A DNA stretch of 64,000 nucleotides from NCBI GenBank assembly GCA_033763835.1, contig JANRJS010000028.1:1-64000 (forward strand), read 5' to 3'. The notes under the pieces are model-generated. The model worked only from the letters and a program-made list of their open reading frames with translations. It was not told where the DNA came from and made no database searches. Both the position numbers and the translations under genes were made by a program. Position 1 is the stretch's first letter. Every line of letters begins with the position of its first letter. This DNA comes from JAPKYZ01 sp033763835. GTDB taxonomy: Bacteria > Acidobacteriota > Terriglobia > Bryobacterales > Bryobacteraceae. Below, in pieces: positions 60,711 through 64,000 of this stretch.

Positions 60711-61726
60711 TCGGGCTCGACGCCGCCGAGATCGCGGACTCGCTCGGCGTGCCGAAGTTCCGCGCGGGGCAAATCTACGACGCCGTTTACCGGCAACACG
60801 TCACCGACCCGGCGGCGATCACCGCGCTTCCCAAGGAACTGCGCGAGTCGATCGAACTCGGAATGCCCACCGAAGCGAAGCGCTTCGAGTCGACGGACGG
60901 TACCGTCCGATACTTGCTCCGTTTGGCCGACGGGCGCGAGGTGGAAACGGTCTTCATGCCGGAAGGCGATCGCGACACCATCTGCATCTCATCGCAGGTG
61001 GGCTGTCCCGTGGATTGCAAGTTCTGCCTCACCGCGCTGATGGGGTTGGAGCGCAATCTCACGGCGGGCGAGATCGTCGGCCAAGTCCTGCATGTCGCCG
61101 CGCGTCACAAACTCGACCCGAGCGACCGGCGGCTGAACGTCGTCATGATGGGCATGGGCGAGCCTTTACTGAATTTGCCGAACGTTCTTAAGGCCACTCG
61201 ACTCCTGGTAGATCAACGCGGCATCGGCATGACCGAGCGCCGGATTACCGTCTCCACTTCCGGCATCATTCCCAAGATCGACGAACTCGCCGCCGCGCCC
61301 GTGCGCCCCCGCCTCGCCATCTCGCTTAACGCCTCAAACGAGGAGCAACGCCGCGAACTCATGCCGATCACGCGCAAGTGGCATCTGTCCGATCTGATCG
61401 ACGCCTGCCGCCGTTTCCCGCTGCGCTCCACTGAAAAACTGATGTTCGAGTACGTACTGCTCGCGGGAGTCAACGATACCGACGCGGACGCGCGGCGCGT
61501 GGTGAAATTGCTCGCGAACCTAAACGCCAAGGTAAATCTGATCGCGCTAAATCCCGGCCCCGGCATTCCCTTCGCCACGCCTTCGCCGGAGCGCGTCGAA
61601 AGTTTCCAGACGATCCTTCGCCGGTCCATGAACTGCTTCGTCCGCAAGCCGCGCGGGCGGGATATATACGCCGCCTGCGGTCAGCTCAAGCGCATGACCT
61701 CCGACTTGGTCCAGTTGATTAACTGA
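60692..61726 (+). CDS. rlmN: 23S rRNA/tRNA adenine-C2 methyltransferase RlmN
   Basis: 344 residues from ATG 60692 with GGAAG upstream. Radical SAM motif CPVDCKFCLT, TICISSQVGC before it, VVMMGMGEPLLN, STSGIIPKI and C-terminal RDIYAACGQL with the catalytic Cys. It methylates A2503 of 23S rRNA and some tRNAs. The start lies within the cytochrome gene's last codons (19-base overlap). Confidence 0.95.
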   Translation: MPGLPLIGLDAAEIADSLGVPKFRAGQIYDAVYRQHVTDPAAITALPKELRESIELGMPTEAKRFESTDGTVRYLLRLADGREVETVFMPEGDRDTICISSQVGCPVDCKFCLTALMGLERNLTAGEIVGQVLHVAARHKLDPSDRRLNVVMMGMGEPLLNLPNVLKATRLLVDQRGIGMTERRITVSTSGIIPKIDELAAAPVRPRLAISLNASNEEQRRELMPITRKWHLSDLIDACRRFPLRSTEKLMFEYVLLAGVNDTDADARRVVKLLANLNAKVNLIALNPGPGIPFATPSPERVESFQTILRRSMNCFVRKPRGRDIYAACGQLKRMTSDLVQLIN

Positions 61727-61817
61727 CCCGTCAAAAGAAATTTTCCGCCTCACACTCCCTTTCACCGAGCTTTTCCGCCCTGCCAATCGAACCGGAACCT
61801 AAACCCGGAATCGAAAC

Positions 61818-61823
61818 AGGAGA
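61818..61823 (+). promoter_or_regulatory. Ribosome binding site of the phospholipase C-like gene
   Basis: AGGAGA lies six bases before ATG 61830 and is one of the clearest Shine-Dalgarno sequences in the window. The 91 bases between the rlmN stop and this site hold no gene and no clear hairpin terminator. Confidence 0.7.
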
Positions 61824-61829
61824 AAAGCC

Positions 61830-64000
61830 ATGCACTATCGTCCGATTCTCACAATGGCGGGATTGATCCCGCTATTGGCACCCATTGCACACGCGCAGTT
61901 GCCCCAGGGCTACCGCGAGTCGCCGCCGCTACACCATACGTGGCGCTTGACGGTCCACAATGCGTTTTGGCACGGCCAACCCGGCGTTGAAGCGGGCGCA
62001 GGCGGCCCGAAGCAGCATCTTCTCGACTCGCTTTACATCGATCGTGCCCGCGGACTCGAGTTCGACCTGCACGCCGACCACGCCGGAAAGAAGTTCGACG
62101 TTTACCACACCGATCGCGAGGATTTCTCGCTTTGCCAGATCTTCAACAATTGCCTGGATGTGGTGCGGGCGTGGCACTTCGGCAACCCGGCGCACGACCC
62201 GTTCTTCCTTCACATCGAAGCCAAGGAGTTCTTCCCCACCGATCCCTTCTTCCGCGAGGACGGTTTAAAGCCGCAGGACCTGGACGCCGTCATGAGCGAG
62301 AAGCTGCAGGACGCGCAAAACGGCTCCTGGCTGTTTACGCCGAAGCATTATCTCGACTGGTGCTCCACCCGAGGCTGGGTCGCGAAGTTTCCCGATCCCA
62401 ACACACGACCCGATTACAACGCCTACATCGGCGAGAACCTGCAGGCGGCTATGCCTATCTGCGGCTGGCCCACAATGGACGAGTTGCGCGGAAAGGTAAT
62501 CGTCGTTTTCCACGGTAGCTGGGCGCACAACGAATTCCACGTTTACGACTACACCAACAAGTACGGCCGTGGATTGCGCGGCGTCGTGGCGTTCACGATG
62601 GCCGGAGTCATCGGAGTCGACTCCGACACCACGTGCTGGGACTATGGCACGCCCGGTCCGATTCGATGGGGCAATGTTTGCAACTGGCAGCCGCAAACTG
62701 GAATTGTCGACCTGTTGACGCTCGATGTCGCCGAGCTCAGATACTCGCCGTTCGGGAGCGACCCCAGCGCTTTCGCCAAACAACTCCAGCAGGACAACTT
62801 CTACTTCCGCAGCAAGGATCGCAATTCCAAGAGCGACATTCTCGCGGCGCGCTCCAGCCTGTACGACGCACCGGGCACGACTGGGTTCAATAACATCGCG
62901 GGCGATGGAATACGGAACAATCCGCTCAACGATCCCGCACACTACCCGATCGGATCCTTCGCCGCCGGTTGCCTCTTGGGACCGTCGGCCCGCCCCTGCA
63001 ACCAGAACTCGCTGGTCGAGCCGTCCTCGGCAATCCAACTTGTCGGCCGTGCAACCAGCACAACGTCGAGCCTGAACGGCGGTAGCACCAGCGATCAAAT
63101 CTTCGGCGTGTTCCGCCCCGTGAAGCGCGAATCCGGGAACTTCCGCGCGCACATCTCGACCCGCACTTACGAAGAGAATCACGGCAGCACCTACACGGGC
63201 CGCTATGGCTGCGTTATGGCTCGCGAAGATTTGGCGCCCAACTCTCCGTTCGTGGCCATCTGCCGCCTGAAGCACCGCCTGAGTTGGGGAGTTAACGATC
63301 AAGGCATTATCGTGCTCTACCGCGGTACGCGCGGAGCGGGAATCGAGAGCCGCTACCTGGACACCGCTACCTTCCCGAACGAAGATCCGCTCGGCGATTC
63401 GAGCGGCGTTCCCGAACTCGACGCCTACGTTTACTTAGGGCATTCCGCCGACGGCAAGTCTTGGGAGCCGGCCAAGCGCATCACCGACGATCCCAGCGTT
63501 CGCTACGACCAACTTATGCGCCGGCCCGACGGGACCTACTGGACCTTCACGCAACCGCTGAACTACATCGGCCTGATCACCGACGGCGGCTCGTTGACCG
63601 AGGACGGTCTCATCGGCGACTACCTCTTCAGCAACGTTCGCTACAACGGCACGTACCAGCGGCTAGCCGACCTGCCAATCAAGATGGAAACACCGGGCTT
63701 CACCGCCAGCGCTACCGATCGCTCTTCCCTCGACGGAGTTTGCGCGGCGGACGTCAGCGGCTGGTTCGACGTAGTGGGCGGCGGCTTCCAACGCATCGGG
63801 TTCACCTCGAACTACATGCAACGCATCCGTGTCACCAACAAGACGGGACGCGATCTCGTCGGCCCCTTCCGCATCGCGTTCTCGGAACTGCCAACCAACG
63901 CCCGCGTGTCGTCGACCGGCGCGGTGACGGGCACCTGTCGCGAGCCGTTCGAGCAAGGCATGGAATTGAACATTCCCGGCGGCGTGTTGCCCACAGGCCA
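61830..64000 (+). CDS. Ca2+-dependent phosphoinositide-specific phospholipase C-like secreted protein, N-terminal part
   Basis: The frame from ATG 61830 stays open to the right edge (about 723 residues), so the gene is partial. Signal peptide MHYRPILTMAGLIPLLAPIAHA; then a TIM-barrel catalytic region with TVHNAFWHGQPG (H43), GLEFDLHAD (E77/D79) and KFDVYHTDRED (H93), and IEAKEFFPTD; GWPTMDELRGKVIVVFHGSW follows. These match the Ca2+-dependent PI-PLC family (catalytic His pair, calcium acidic residues). Beyond about 320 come a beta-rich region and, near the edge, a fibronectin-like domain (RVTNKTGRDLVGPFRIAFSE) common in acidobacterial surface proteins. Confidence 0.85.
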   Translation, partial: MHYRPILTMAGLIPLLAPIAHAQLPQGYRESPPLHHTWRLTVHNAFWHGQPGVEAGAGGPKQHLLDSLYIDRARGLEFDLHADHAGKKFDVYHTDREDFSLCQIFNNCLDVVRAWHFGNPAHDPFFLHIEAKEFFPTDPFFREDGLKPQDLDAVMSEKLQDAQNGSWLFTPKHYLDWCSTRGWVAKFPDPNTRPDYNAYIGENLQAAMPICGWPTMDELRGKVIVVFHGSWAHNEFHVYDYTNKYGRGLRGVVAFTMAGVIGVDSDTTCWDYGTPGPIRWGNVCNWQPQTGIVDLLTLDVAELRYSPFGSDPSAFAKQLQQDNFYFRSKDRNSKSDILAARSSLYDAPGTTGFNNIAGDGIRNNPLNDPAHYPIGSFAAGCLLGPSARPCNQNSLVEPSSAIQLVGRATSTTSSLNGGSTSDQIFGVFRPVKRESGNFRAHISTRTYEENHGSTYTGRYGCVMAREDLAPNSPFVAICRLKHRLSWGVNDQGIIVLYRGTRGAGIESRYLDTATFPNEDPLGDSSGVPELDAYVYLGHSADGKSWEPAKRITDDPSVRYDQLMRRPDGTYWTFTQPLNYIGLITDGGSLTEDGLIGDYLFSNVRYNGTYQRLADLPIKMETPGFTASATDRSSLDGVCAADVSGWFDVVGGGFQRIGFTSNYMQRIRVTNKTGRDLVGPFRIAFSELPTNARVSSTGAVTGTCREPFEQGMELNIPGGVLPTG

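Noticed and set aside
1..64000. CRISPR arrays, insertion sequences, prophage or integrase genes
   Set aside because: No regularly spaced repeats, transposase or phage-type proteins were seen on either strand.

Overview
This is a compact, high-GC bacterial chromosome window. I infer an acidobacterium, most likely of the Bryobacterales/Solibacter type. The grounds are two VWFA-related proteins of the kind first named from Acidobacteria, two Oar-like TonB-dependent receptors of more than 1000 residues with N-terminal carboxypeptidase-regulatory domains, a CRTAC1/FG-GAP protein, secreted Gfo/Idh/MocA oxidoreductases, an arylsulfatase-type enzyme and very tight gene packing (many ATGA/GTGA overlaps). 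No 16S or other phylogenetic marker is present, so the assignment rests on gene content. I see no prophage, insertion sequence or CRISPR array.

Left part (1-13.4 kb): the start of a YjhG/YagF-type sugar-acid dehydratase (cut by the left edge) is coupled to a large hybrid sensor kinase. Next come an oxidoreductase/TIM-barrel pair, coaD-aminotransferase-manA-SH3 lipoprotein, a VapBC-like toxin-antitoxin pair, and a four-gene set (cysteine synthase, JAMM protease, ubiquitin-like sulfur carrier, E1-like activator with rhodanese) that matches the thiocarboxylate route to cysteine.

Middle part (13.4-35.6 kb): a decayed Uma2 nuclease; a secreted oxidoreductase; and a sensory/transport block in which a membrane histidine kinase is divergent from a nucleotide-transporter-like protein with a HEAT tail, followed by a cyclic-nucleotide-binding protein, a soluble kinase and a stand-alone receiver. 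After these come periplasmic proteins (DUF4920, OmpH/Skp), an SDR, a sulfatase, a TonB/Sel1 protein, a gamma-glutamyltransferase, DinB, an orphan substrate-binding lipoprotein, a PilC/GspF protein, two VWA proteins, MsrP, YraN, a methyltransferase and a class III aminotransferase.

Right part (35.7-64 kb): two giant TonB-dependent receptors, uppS-cdsA, an SDR, a ClpB-like single-ring AAA+ ATPase, xdhC-mocA-AsmA-like, one tRNA-Val(GAC), a CRTAC1 protein whose stop codon lies inside that tRNA, a second toxin-antitoxin pair with a long overlap, a DUF885 peptidase, a two-gene Rieske/cytochrome b complex with fused cytochrome c, glnD, a cation/proton antiporter, a sugar dehydrogenase followed by a pentaheme cytochrome, rlmN, and a secreted Ca2+-dependent phosphoinositide phospholipase C-like protein running off the right edge.

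The most interesting items are the transporter-HEAT/cNBD/kinase/receiver operon, the cysteine module whose carrier ends in Gly-Gly-Arg, coaD with no standard start codon, and the tRNA/CDS overlap.
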